DNA of 64,000 nt from Argonema antarcticum A004/B2 (lineage in GTDB: Bacteria > Cyanobacteriota > Cyanobacteriia > Cyanobacteriales > Aerosakkonemataceae), in NCBI RefSeq assembly GCF_023333585.1, contig NZ_JAIQZN010000039.1, forward strand, positions 1 through 64,000. The letters run 5' to 3'. Positions within the stretch are counted from its first letter, which is position 1, and every line of letters starts with the position of its first letter. The notes below the pieces were generated by a model. The model searched no databases, was not told where the DNA came from, and worked only from the letters and a program-made list of their open reading frames with translations. The position numbers were made by a program, and so were the translations under genes. Positions 18,140-25,438 of the stretch are shown here, piece by piece.

Positions 18140-19597
18140 ATGCCTTTAATTACACTCACGACAAATGCCGATACTTTTACTGGAGGTGCCCCTGGGGACA
18201 CCATATTAGGACTGGATGGAAATGACACCATCACGGTTATTGCTGGGGGTGTCATTTCTAGCGGTAACCAAGGGAATGATAACCTCCAGTCCTTCGTGGC
18301 TGGCAATACCCTCAGAGGCGGTCAGGGTGCTGACACTTTGAAAAGTGGTTCTAATAGCCTCTTATACGGAGATAAGGGCAAGGACAGCCTACAAGCTATT
18401 TTTGGCGATACCTTGTACGGCGGTGACGGTATCAACATACTGACGGACGATGACGACATCCTGATAGGAGCGGCATCATCCATCCTGTACGGCGAAGCTG
18501 GTAAAGATACCCTGATCGGTGCGGCAACTGCCACCCTGTACGGCGGTCAGGGTAACGATAGCCTCAAAGGTGCGGGTACTGGTTACTTGTCTGGTGATGA
18601 AGGCAACGATACCCTCGAAGGACTGGCTGCCGATACACTGCTGGGCGGTGATGGCAATGACAGTCTCCTTGCTAAGGCAAGCGGTATCCTCGCCAACGGC
18701 AACGCAGGAAACGATATGCTTGTGGTTGCTGATAACGTAACGGGCGCTACCCTTTATGGCGGCAAAGACAACGATACCCTTATGGGTAAGGGTGGCAGCG
18801 TTTTGGAAGGCCAAAAGGGCACCGACTCTTTAGTAGGGTTTTCGCAAGGTGGTAAAAGCGATACCCTGATTGGTGGTGAAGACGGCGACACCCTCATAGG
18901 TACCGCCGACGCTGATTTACTGTTTGGTGGCTCTACAATTACGGGAGGAGCTGACACTGGGGATGGCGCTGACTTCATCAGTGGCAAAGCTGGTACTGAT
19001 ACCATATACGGTGGAGATGGTGGTGACACAGTAGACGGGGGAACTGGTGCTGACACCATTTTTGGCGGCGCTGGCGATGACAGCCTCTTTGGTGGTGTTG
19101 GTGGTGAAGCTGACTCCATAATTGGTGGAGAAGGTAGCGATACCCTGATTGGTTGGGGTGGCAATGACACCCTGATTGGTGGAGAAGGTGCCGATTACTT
19201 CGTGTTTTCTGGCGGTACATTCGCAACGAGCCTAGTATCACCAGATACGGGATCGATCAACAACTTTGGCGAACTGGGCCTGGATAGCATCATAGGCTTT
19301 GAAGTAGGAATAGACAAGATTGTCCTGGATGGTAATGGTACTGCACCCGGTTTTACAACTCCAGGTGCTGGCCTATTTGCGAACTTGAGCGTGACGAATG
19401 CCCCAGGAGTTTCAGTAGTCACAGGTAGCGACAATGCTTCAGCTGAGGTAGCCCAAGGCTTGATTGTCTATAACAAGGACACTGGTAAACTCTTCTACAA
19501 TCCAAATGGTCAAGGCCCAGGTTTTGAATCTGGTAACCAGTTTGCGACCTTAGATACTGGCTTAAACATTTCCTCCGGCGACTTCATCATCGTGTAG
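18140..19597 (+). CDS. RTX (hemolysin-type) calcium-binding repeat protein
   Basis: A 485-residue protein consisting almost entirely of glycine/aspartate nonapeptide repeats of the GGxGxDxLx type (for example GGDGNDSLL, GGAGDDSLF), which bind calcium as a parallel beta-roll. The last 130 residues form the typical non-repetitive cap ending in LNISSGDFIIV. No N-terminal signal peptide is present, which fits type I secretion through a C-terminal signal, but no exporter gene is adjacent. The start is well supported by GAGGAG (18124-18129), ten bases before the ATG. A strong terminator follows. Confidence 0.9.
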   Translation: MPLITLTTNADTFTGGAPGDTILGLDGNDTITVIAGGVISSGNQGNDNLQSFVAGNTLRGGQGADTLKSGSNSLLYGDKGKDSLQAIFGDTLYGGDGINILTDDDDILIGAASSILYGEAGKDTLIGAATATLYGGQGNDSLKGAGTGYLSGDEGNDTLEGLAADTLLGGDGNDSLLAKASGILANGNAGNDMLVVADNVTGATLYGGKDNDTLMGKGGSVLEGQKGTDSLVGFSQGGKSDTLIGGEDGDTLIGTADADLLFGGSTITGGADTGDGADFISGKAGTDTIYGGDGGDTVDGGTGADTIFGGAGDDSLFGGVGGEADSIIGGEGSDTLIGWGGNDTLIGGEGADYFVFSGGTFATSLVSPDTGSINNFGELGLDSIIGFEVGIDKIVLDGNGTAPGFTTPGAGLFANLSVTNAPGVSVVTGSDNASAEVAQGLIVYNKDTGKLFYNPNGQGPGFESGNQFATLDTGLNISSGDFIIV

Positions 19598-19639
19598 TGA
19601 GTTGTAAAAATCACTGCAATTGTAGATAAAACTTAGTAG

Positions 19640-19677
19640 AAACAGGACTAGATACATTTCTGGTTCTGTTTTGTTTT
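19640..19677 (+). terminator. Intrinsic terminator of the RTX gene
   Basis: AAACAGGACTAG (19640-19651) pairs with CTGGTTCTGTTT (19660-19671) over 12 bp with two G-U pairs and an 8-base loop, followed by a T-rich run (TGTTTT). It lies 43 bp after the RTX stop codon. Confidence 0.7.
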
Positions 19678-19730
19678 ATGGGCTGTTTCGTTTTCTGTAC
19701 GATCTGAACACACCTTAGCTAAACTCCAGT

Positions 19731-19928
19731 TATAGCTAGGGGCTAGGGGCTAGGGGCTAGGGACTAGGGGAAGAAGGGTTTAGAATCCGCCAACGTTTCA
19801 GGAATTCAGAATGGCTTAACCGCCAAGGCGGTTGCTATACATGAAGTCCATAATCCCTTACGGAGTAACGTCTTCCCTCTTCCCTCAACGCTCGCAAGAG
19901 CAAGAAAGCCCCTAGTCCCTAGCTATAT
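19731..19928. repeat. Composite TATAGC-bounded repeat, copy 3 plus inverted half copy
   Basis: 19731-19839 runs from TATAGCTAGGGG to CGGTTGCTATA. It is followed directly by a half copy in the opposite orientation (19840-19928) that ends CCCTAGTCCCTAGCTATAT. The pair forms a head-to-head arrangement between the RTX gene and the IS200/IS605 element. Confidence 0.75.
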
Positions 19929-20005
19929 CAACGAGGTCACCGAGCCGAAAAGCTTATCCAGTCTATTTTTGAGCAATAGTTGTCGCCGCGTCAGATCAAA
20001 TAAAT

Positions 20006-20009
20006 GGAG
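20006..20009 (+). promoter_or_regulatory. Orphaned Shine-Dalgarno of the gene now starting at 21935
   Basis: GGAG at 20006-20009 is followed by eight bases (20010-20017) up to the insertion point. Without the insertion sequence, the next base is the ATG at 21935, giving ideal spacing. In the present sequence it is 1.9 kb away from that start codon. Confidence 0.7.
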
Positions 20010-20017
20010 ATTTACAA

Positions 20018-20180
20018 TTGACACTCTCAGGTCTAAAGACACTGAGATTCTGCGGACAGAGTAAGATTAGGTAGCACCCAAAGTCTAACTCTCGCTACGG
20101 TTGTCAAAGACCGTCTACCCAGTAAGCCTAAGTCTATGCTTAGATTGCTGGCTACTTTTCTTAAAATATTTGCTGCCCCA
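20018..20180 (-). ncRNA. Candidate omega RNA (TnpB guide RNA) region
   Basis: In IS200/IS605 elements the TnpB guide RNA is made from the 3' part of tnpB and the right end. Here that corresponds to the minus strand from inside the tnpB C terminus to the element end at 20018. The guide would be the flank read on the minus strand from 20017 downward (TTGTAAATCTCC...). The scaffold's 5' limit is not readable from sequence. This is inferred from the family and was not seen as a conserved RNA. Confidence 0.45.
20026..20046 (-). other. IS right-end hairpin
   Basis: CTCAG-GTC-TAAA-GAC-A-CTGAG: an 8-bp stem with one unpaired A and a four-base loop. On the minus strand the bulge is a T in the 5' arm, as in the TnpA-recognised hairpins of IS608. 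Just 5' of it on the minus strand is GAAT, and five bases 3' of it is the terminal TCAA. Confidence 0.75.
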
Positions 20181-21355
20181 TTGAGGTCAGCATTAACAAT
20201 CCACCCGTTTGCTGACCGATACAATCCACGTTCAACGCGCTTACCTGATGCTTTCCACCCTTCTGGCTTAGAACCATATACAGGTAGGGCGTCTCCATCT
20301 AAGAAAGATGCTTTTGAAGTGTAAGATTCTTCGGTTTCTTGAAATCTGATTCCGTGTAAATCACACAGTTGTTTTAATCGGTCTTTGAGTTTACCCAGAG
20401 GCATTTGAACAAATTTTTGGTTATTCAACCTTCCCATATTGGCATTAGATTTAAAACCTTCATTCCAACCAATTACTAATGTTCCAATGCCGTATTTTAA
20501 GCAATGGTCAATAATTAGTTTTGCGGCTTTGTTAATACCATCTCGCATTTGATGGTTGCGTTTACGGGTTACTCTATCCAACCAGTTGTCCCAATAGGCT
20601 TCTGGTTTTCCTTCTTTTCGTGTTGATACTTTCTTATTCCAGAGTTGATTAAATGCTTTCATTGCACGAGCATCAATCAATAAAGAATTGCCCAAAGTAT
20701 CAACACAGGCGGCTAGATTATCAGCAGTCCCAAGATCAATAGATAAAGCTTGATTAATGTCTAAGTTATGCTGTTGTTTTTGAACTTCATAAGAGATTTC
20801 AAGGTAGAAAGCACCATTTTTAGGGAGAATTGTAAATTCTTTAACCTGGGAATAGTCGATATTTGAAGGCATTGGTAAGAAAAACTCTGAAACACCAAAC
20901 CATCTTTTAACAGTTAAACCTAACGAAAATCTAAGTTGACCATTAACGATAACTGGTTTTTGCCCTCCTGAGTTTGGGTAAGCAACCTTGAACAGTTTAG
21001 ATCCTGTCAAGTAGTTGGGTGCTTTAGGTTTGAAATGCAATTGACCTTTGAGGAACAAAGACCGCAATTCTTTAAAGGATTTAAACCCCTCGGTTACTGA
21101 CATTAAAGTTTGCTGCATCGGGGTAGACGGCATTGACTGAGCAACAAGTGATTTACTAATAGATTCTTCGTAAATCAAGTCAAACTTTCTAGTCAGCAAT
21201 TTTCCGGTCTTGAAAAACGTTTGTCTAGCAAAGTAAACAGCATTATTGTAAAGCTTCCCTGATTGTTGACAAAGGTACTCTAATAACGCTTTTGTTTCAT
21301 GAGCGGGAGATAGCAAGATTTGCTGAACTCCCATTGATTTTTTGTTTTTAGCCAC
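20033..21355 (-). CDS. tnpB: TnpB, RNA-guided nuclease of IS200/IS605 (OrfB family)
   Basis: A 440-residue RuvC-type protein. The RuvC-I aspartate is in SIDLGTADN (D207). The RuvC-II glutamate is in ETEESYTSK (about 343). The RuvC-III aspartate is in NADLNGAANI (D390). The four-cysteine zinc ribbon normally found between RuvC-II and RuvC-III is absent and is replaced by a Gly/Lys-rich loop with no cysteine. The start is GTG at 21355, and an ATG seven codons inside (21334) is possible. The C-terminal tail reads through the right-end hairpin, overlapping the presumed guide RNA. Confidence 0.92.
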   Translation of the reverse strand: MAKNKKSMGVQQILLSPAHETKALLEYLCQQSGKLYNNAVYFARQTFFKTGKLLTRKFDLIYEESISKSLVAQSMPSTPMQQTLMSVTEGFKSFKELRSLFLKGQLHFKPKAPNYLTGSKLFKVAYPNSGGQKPVIVNGQLRFSLGLTVKRWFGVSEFFLPMPSNIDYSQVKEFTILPKNGAFYLEISYEVQKQQHNLDINQALSIDLGTADNLAACVDTLGNSLLIDARAMKAFNQLWNKKVSTRKEGKPEAYWDNWLDRVTRKRNHQMRDGINKAAKLIIDHCLKYGIGTLVIGWNEGFKSNANMGRLNNQKFVQMPLGKLKDRLKQLCDLHGIRFQETEESYTSKASFLDGDALPVYGSKPEGWKASGKRVERGLYRSANGWIVNADLNGAANILRKVASNLSIDLGLLGRRSLTTVARVRLWVLPNLTLSAESQCL

Positions 21356-21405
21356 TGGTTCGACTTGCCAGATTTTGTTGACCTCTTTATAGTAATCGAC
21401 TAAAC

Positions 21406-21411
21406 TATAAT
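21406..21411 (+). promoter_or_regulatory. Consensus -10 box of tnpA
   Basis: TATAAT at 21406-21411 lies in the 88-bp divergent spacer between tnpB and tnpA. TTGACC at 21378-21383 is too far away (22 bases) to be an ideal -35. Transcription would begin near 21418, which rules out the TTG at 21411 as the tnpA start. Confidence 0.45.
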
Positions 21412-21443
21412 TGTCAACAGCTATACAGGAAACAACAAAAAAT

Positions 21444-21845
21444 ATGCTAACTCAAGAAGACTACAAAACCCATAACCATGTTAAATTCTTGGTTAATTAC
21501 CATTTTGGATGGATTCCTAAACGCAGAAAGAAAGTTTTAGTTGGGGAGATAGCGACAAGAACTAGACAAATATTTGCCGAATTAGCTATAGAAAAAGGGT
21601 GGGATATTCTAGCCTTAGAAGTAGCTCCAGACCACATACATTTATTTGTTAGTGTTAAACCTACTGACACCCCGCATTTAGTTATTAAGGCGTTTAAGGG
21701 ACGTTCAACTTTTTATCTAAGAAAAGAATTCCCACAATTAAAAAAACTTCCATCTCTTTGGACTAGTAGCTACTTTGTAAGTACAGCAGGTAATGTAAGT
21801 AGTGAAGCGGTTAGGCGATACATTGAAGACCCATACCACGGATAA
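21444..21845 (+). CDS. tnpA: TnpA, Y1 HUH transposase of IS200/IS605
   Basis: A 133-residue single-strand DNA transposase. The HUH motif is DHIHLFV (His 64 and 66). The catalytic tyrosine is in RRYIED (Tyr126), close to the family position (Tyr127 in IS608). The protein looks full length and intact. The frame is open upstream to a TTG at 21411, but that codon overlaps a TATAAT box, so the ATG at 21444 with AGGA at 21427-21430 is chosen. It acts on the hairpins at both element ends to excise and insert single-stranded circles. Confidence 0.92.
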   Translation: MLTQEDYKTHNHVKFLVNYHFGWIPKRRKKVLVGEIATRTRQIFAELAIEKGWDILALEVAPDHIHLFVSVKPTDTPHLVIKAFKGRSTFYLRKEFPQLKKLPSLWTSSYFVSTAGNVSSEAVRRYIEDPYHG

Positions 21846-21890
21846 TATAGAGAAGACCACGGTGGTTAAAACCACTCGTGTCGCTTCCCT

Positions 21891-21911
21891 CTCAGCACTA
21901 AAGTGACTGAG
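21891..21911 (-). other. IS left-end hairpin
   Basis: CTCAG-CAC-TAAA-GTG-A-CTGAG: the same design, loop and unpaired base as the right-end hairpin at 20026-20046. The inner stem triplets differ but remain complementary (CAC/GTG here, GTC/GAC there), which is compensatory change. A further stem GTGGT-TAAA-ACCAC lies at 21862-21875. Confidence 0.75.
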
Positions 21912-21934
21912 TTTCCCGCATACCGCGAGGTCTT

Positions 21935-22483
21935 ATGAGAAATTGGCCAAAATGGATTCCTAACCCTAATTCGTGGCTGAGTGCAGTTCTCCTAATTTTG
22001 CTCGTGAGGGGAATTGCAGTTGGGATCAGGAGAATTTTTGAAATGGGATACTCCCTGATGGAGCTTTCACCCAAGATGCAAATCTTGTTGTATTTTGCAC
22101 TATTACTTTCGCCTATTCCCGTAGTTGCGATCGCACACCATTGGCTGCACGTATTTCTCGATCGCTATTCTCCCAACACGCGATCGCCAGAATTGGGCAA
22201 AATTGAGGGAATATTCCCCGGTTTAATGAGTTGGTGGGAGGGATTGTATGGCTGGATGACGATCGCACTCGCAATGCTCCTGAGCGGCATGATTCGCTTT
22301 CTCTTCTTTTTGTCGGATGACTCACTATATGAAATGCTTGGCTGGTGGGATGAATTGAGAAATTTCTTCACAATTTATACACTCATCCGGGTAGTTACTG
22401 CCGCCTACCTTTACCAATTTGAATATACAGTGCGGCATCATCTAATCGCGATCGGTGCTGCCAATCAATCGAATGAGGAATAA
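21935..22483 (+). CDS. Conserved membrane protein, unknown function
   Basis: A 182-residue protein with about four hydrophobic segments (about 15-30, 47-68, 105-127, 140-160). It begins MRNWPKWIPNPNSWLSA. I do not recognise the family. The IS200/IS605 element sits directly against its start codon, which separates it from its native GGAG at 20006-20009. Translation now depends on sequence inside the element end (GCGAGG at 21925-21930 is the only purine-rich candidate). It lies 54 bp upstream of the dynamin-like gene on the same strand. Confidence 0.7.
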   Translation: MRNWPKWIPNPNSWLSAVLLILLVRGIAVGIRRIFEMGYSLMELSPKMQILLYFALLLSPIPVVAIAHHWLHVFLDRYSPNTRSPELGKIEGIFPGLMSWWEGLYGWMTIALAMLLSGMIRFLFFLSDDSLYEMLGWWDELRNFFTIYTLIRVVTAAYLYQFEYTVRHHLIAIGAANQSNEE

Positions 22484-22537
22484 TAAATAAGTAGGGTGGA
22501 TAATTTCCACCTTACTTAACTACTTAGCTAAAACACT

Positions 22538-24211
22538 ATGAAACAGCATGAAATTGGTAGCAGCTTTGTAGATTGTCTCAAATCTGCCTTGGGTTTGCTA
22601 GAACTCGATCCGAAATCCCAGCTTTATCAAGATGTCACGTCTGTTTGCAACCATCTTGCCAATCCCGGTTTTCGGATTGCTGTTTTTGGCCCTTTTAATT
22701 ACGGCAAATCAACCCTCATCAATGCCATCCTGGGAAACCGCGCCTTACCAATTGATATTATCCCCACCACGGGTGCTGCCATTTACGTCAAATATGGCAA
22801 CGAACTGCGAACTAAAATCGCGATGTTGGATGGTAGAGAAATTAATGAAAGCGGTACGGAAATCCTCAAGAAGTTTGCTATCCTGGATGGCGATCGCAGA
22901 ATGCGAGATGATGTCGCCGGAGTGCAGGTTTTTTGTCCTCACCCATTCCTGCAAAATAACGTAGAATTATTGGATTTACCGGGAACGAACGATCGCGAAG
23001 AACAAGATAACTTAGTACGGGATAAACTACTAACCGCAGATTTAATTGTTCAGGTATTGGATGGTCGTCAATTGATGACTTTAGGCGAACGGGAAAAATT
23101 GCGTGATTGGCTGAGCGATCGCGGGATTATAACCGTTATTTTTGTTGTTAATTTCGTTAATTTACTGGAACCAGAAGACCAGAAAGAAGTCTACAAGCGT
23201 TTGCGGTTTGTAGCGGAAAGTTTTCGCGCCGATTTACCACAAAATATCAGCAATTTATACCGCGTTGATGCACTTCCTGCCTTGCGATCGAGATTAAAAG
23301 GAGATGTCGCAGCGGCACAAAGTAGCGGACTGGCTAGTTTTGAATCCGCGTTGCAAAGTATTTTAGCAGTAAAACAGGAGAAAATGGGAGATATTCGGCT
23401 TCCGCGTATGGTAGCTTTAGCTTCTCAAGTCAAGCAATTATTACAAGCAAAAGTTCAACCTATTGCCGCTGAAGTAGAAACCGCTGAAAATAAGCGCAAT
23501 GCCAAGATCCAAATTCAACAAAAAGCAGAGAAATTAATTCAACAGGGTTTCGCTGCTAGTGTTACTGAATTAAGAGATTGGCTAAACGAACAAACGCTTT
23601 TATATCGCTATCAATCAGAAGCCTCCGCAGCACTTCAGCACAATCAATTTAGTACCTGGGAAAGAGACTTTTTCAAACCAAAAGTTGTACAACTTCAACA
23701 GGGAATTGTAAAATGGGTTATCCAAGCTTGTGAGTTTTTTAATTACCCTCAGCCTGAAGAATTATCTATTTTTTTTCCAACCCACCCACAAGTAAATTTG
23801 CCAAATAAATCTACAGATTCCGATAGTTTAAGCGATACGGCTTCAGTAGGTGTAGCAACTGGTTTGGGTTGGGTTTTGGGTGGCCCGGTGGGAGCAGCGT
23901 TTGTTGGTGGTGCTGCCTATCTTTTGAATAAGAATGTAAAACAAGACAAACAAGTATCTTCTGAAGAAAGTTATCGCGATCGAGCTACACAAATATATGC
24001 TGATGCTGTTAAAGAATATCTAACTCGTTTCAGTAGTGAAGCTCTTTCAGCGTTGCGTCAATATGAGGAAAAAGCCGTCAAGGTGATTAATTTTAAGGTA
24101 ACTGAAACGCCTTTAGAAATTACTAGAAAGCGCGATCGGCTAAATCTATTAAACACTTGTTTGGAGAATCTCGATCGAGAATTGGAATCTGTCAGATCGA
24201 GTTTAGGTTAG
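22538..24211 (+). CDS. Dynamin-like GTPase
   Basis: A 557-residue protein. Its N-terminal GTPase domain (about 40-290) has the dynamin-type P-loop GPFNYGKST (51-59), the switch threonines in IIPTTGAAI (about 75-83) and G3 DLPGTND (about 147-153). Helical stalk segments follow. A Gly/Ala-rich hydrophobic stretch at about 437-465 (LGWVLGGPVGAAFVGGAAY) could act as a membrane paddle. It resembles bacterial dynamin-like proteins that remodel or protect membranes. The preceding membrane-protein gene, 54 bp upstream, could be a partner (inference). Confidence 0.85.
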   Translation: MKQHEIGSSFVDCLKSALGLLELDPKSQLYQDVTSVCNHLANPGFRIAVFGPFNYGKSTLINAILGNRALPIDIIPTTGAAIYVKYGNELRTKIAMLDGREINESGTEILKKFAILDGDRRMRDDVAGVQVFCPHPFLQNNVELLDLPGTNDREEQDNLVRDKLLTADLIVQVLDGRQLMTLGEREKLRDWLSDRGIITVIFVVNFVNLLEPEDQKEVYKRLRFVAESFRADLPQNISNLYRVDALPALRSRLKGDVAAAQSSGLASFESALQSILAVKQEKMGDIRLPRMVALASQVKQLLQAKVQPIAAEVETAENKRNAKIQIQQKAEKLIQQGFAASVTELRDWLNEQTLLYRYQSEASAALQHNQFSTWERDFFKPKVVQLQQGIVKWVIQACEFFNYPQPEELSIFFPTHPQVNLPNKSTDSDSLSDTASVGVATGLGWVLGGPVGAAFVGGAAYLLNKNVKQDKQVSSEESYRDRATQIYADAVKEYLTRFSSEALSALRQYEEKAVKVINFKVTETPLEITRKRDRLNLLNTCLENLDRELESVRSSLG

Positions 24212-24259
24212 GCACGCTGCGATCGCATTCTCGTCTTTTTAAACGCACACCCGCAGTTG

Positions 24260-24338
24260 TTAATCCCTTACAGAGTAAGCTTTTTCCTCTTCCCTCTTCC
24301 CTAGTCCCTAGCCAGAAAGCCCCTAGTCCCTAGCTATA
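24260..24338. repeat. Composite TATAGC-type repeat, half copy 4
   Basis: The half copy runs from AATCCCTTACAGAGTAAGC through CTTCCCT and AGTCCCT heptamers to TAGCTATATC. It fills the space between the dynamin-like gene and the convergent 107-residue gene. Its terminal CTATA provides the stop codon of that gene. Confidence 0.7.
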
Positions 24339-24657
24339 TCTGGGAAGTTACAGAAGCGGAACTTTGCTGAATAGCCTTTTGTAACGCTTGTTTGTTGGGT
24401 TGGGATTCTGAAGAGTTGACATCACCAAGATTACTTCCAGAACTCAAGTGATTATTGAGGATATCGAGTTGGGCGTCAAGGATTTTCGGACGTTTTTCGT
24501 ACCAAGCTGCGATCGCAACCGACAGTTTTTCAATATCATCTGGTAAGGAATCGATTAACTTAGTTAAGCTGGCGATATCTTGAGGAGTGAATAAGCGCGA
24601 TCGCTTATCGTTTAATAATTCAATAAAAGCTTCCAGATTTTGTTCGTCAAATGACAT
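24334..24657 (-). CDS. Hypothetical cyanobacterial protein
   Basis: A 107-residue helical protein (MSFDEQNLEAFIELLND...). The central 70 residues look globular and the last 30 are Ser/Gln-rich and probably disordered. I do not recognise the family. It lies 25 bp downstream of the PD-(D/E)XK-like gene on the same strand and is probably co-transcribed. The stop codon (TAG, complement of 24334-24336) comes from the end of a TATAGC-type repeat, so the native C terminus may have been altered by repeat insertion. Confidence 0.55.
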   Translation of the reverse strand: MSFDEQNLEAFIELLNDKRSRLFTPQDIASLTKLIDSLPDDIEKLSVAIAAWYEKRPKILDAQLDILNNHLSSGSNLGDVNSSESQPNKQALQKAIQQSSASVTSQI

Positions 24658-24682
24658 GATTTAGACTCCTACCGATGAATTT

Positions 24683-25291
24683 TTATGCAATACTTGAGTT
24701 GATGCCACTTGCTAGAATACCTAATATTTTACCGACGTCGTTGATAAAATATTCGAGCAAGTCAATTTCGATCGCCTGTTTTGTCAGCCTCAGAAATTTC
24801 CAGTTAGTTCCGGTGGTAACAGAACCGTAAATAACAGGAATTTCATTGCCTTCATTTGCATTAAAAAGTTGTGCTGCTAACATTTCGGCTACGCATTGGC
24901 CCAAACCAGCTAAAATATTTTCTTTTTTCGCTTCTACTAGGGTGATGACTGGCGCACTGACAAATAAAAGTTCCGGCGATCGACTGATGATAAAATCACA
25001 ACTGCCGTTCAATCCTTTACTAGCATCTACACTAAAGTCAATCCCAGAAAACCAGCTAATTTGATAATTTAACTGTTTCCTCAGTTCAACGAGAATCGGA
25101 GCGATAATTAATTCCGATCGCGCTTTTTCTGTATTGCTGCCAAGGGCTAAAGCCATATTATCACGCAAGGTTTCTTGGAGAAAATCGCTAGGTGCTAATT
25201 CTGGAATTTCCCTAAAAATATTAGAGCGTTCGGAAATCGTTAAATTAAAGTCTTTAGCAACTCGATTTAAAGTAAAATCACTGTAAGACAT
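24683..25291 (-). CDS. PD-(D/E)XK-like hypothetical protein
   Basis: A 202-residue protein with the order E-A-R-S-E-L (about 58), GSCDFIIS (about 98-105) and VTLVEAKKEN (about 117-126). This E...D...ExK order is characteristic of PD-(D/E)XK nuclease folds. Similar proteins are common in filamentous cyanobacteria and are usually annotated as hypothetical. No methylase or other restriction partner is adjacent. The substrate is unknown, and nuclease activity is an inference from the motif. Confidence 0.6.
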   Translation of the reverse strand: MSYSDFTLNRVAKDFNLTISERSNIFREIPELAPSDFLQETLRDNMALALGSNTEKARSELIIAPILVELRKQLNYQISWFSGIDFSVDASKGLNGSCDFIISRSPELLFVSAPVITLVEAKKENILAGLGQCVAEMLAAQLFNANEGNEIPVIYGSVTTGTNWKFLRLTKQAIEIDLLEYFINDVGKILGILASGINSSIA

Positions 25292-25364
25292 TTGATTAGC
25301 ATCCAGAAACTATAGTTGACAACTAAGAGCGTATTTAACACCTCCGGTAAAATATTATTCTAGG

Positions 25365-25431
25365 GGGCGAAGCATTTGCGCCAATAGTCTTTGGATTTTC
25401 ACCGGGATTGATATTCGCAAATGCTTCGCCC
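25365..25431. repeat. Inverted repeat with 16-bp perfect arms
   Basis: GGGCGAAGCATTTGCG (25365-25380) is the exact reverse complement of 25416-25431. It lies between the end of a Uma2 gene and the start of the PD-(D/E)XK-like gene, both on the minus strand. It may serve as a processing or termination structure, but there is no T-run. Confidence 0.6.
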
Positions 25432-25438
25432 TATAATA

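Larger units (their letters stand above)
20018..21934 (-). mobile_element. IS200/IS605-type insertion sequence (tnpA and tnpB divergent)
   Basis: The element is 1917 bp with divergent Y1 transposase (tnpA) and tnpB, arranged as in IS608 when read on the minus strand. Its right end is TCAA on that strand (window TTGA, 20018-20021). Subterminal hairpins of matched design lie at 20026-20046 and 21891-21911. The left end is placed at 21934, directly before the ATG of the next gene. These elements insert without target duplication, and none is seen. Joining 20017 to 21935 restores a ribosome binding site for that gene, which supports both boundaries. Confidence 0.85.

Noticed and set aside
18754-19241. 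Minus-strand open frames over the RTX gene
   Set aside because: Antisense shadows of a Gly/Asp repeat coding region; Pro/Ser-rich translations with no domain.
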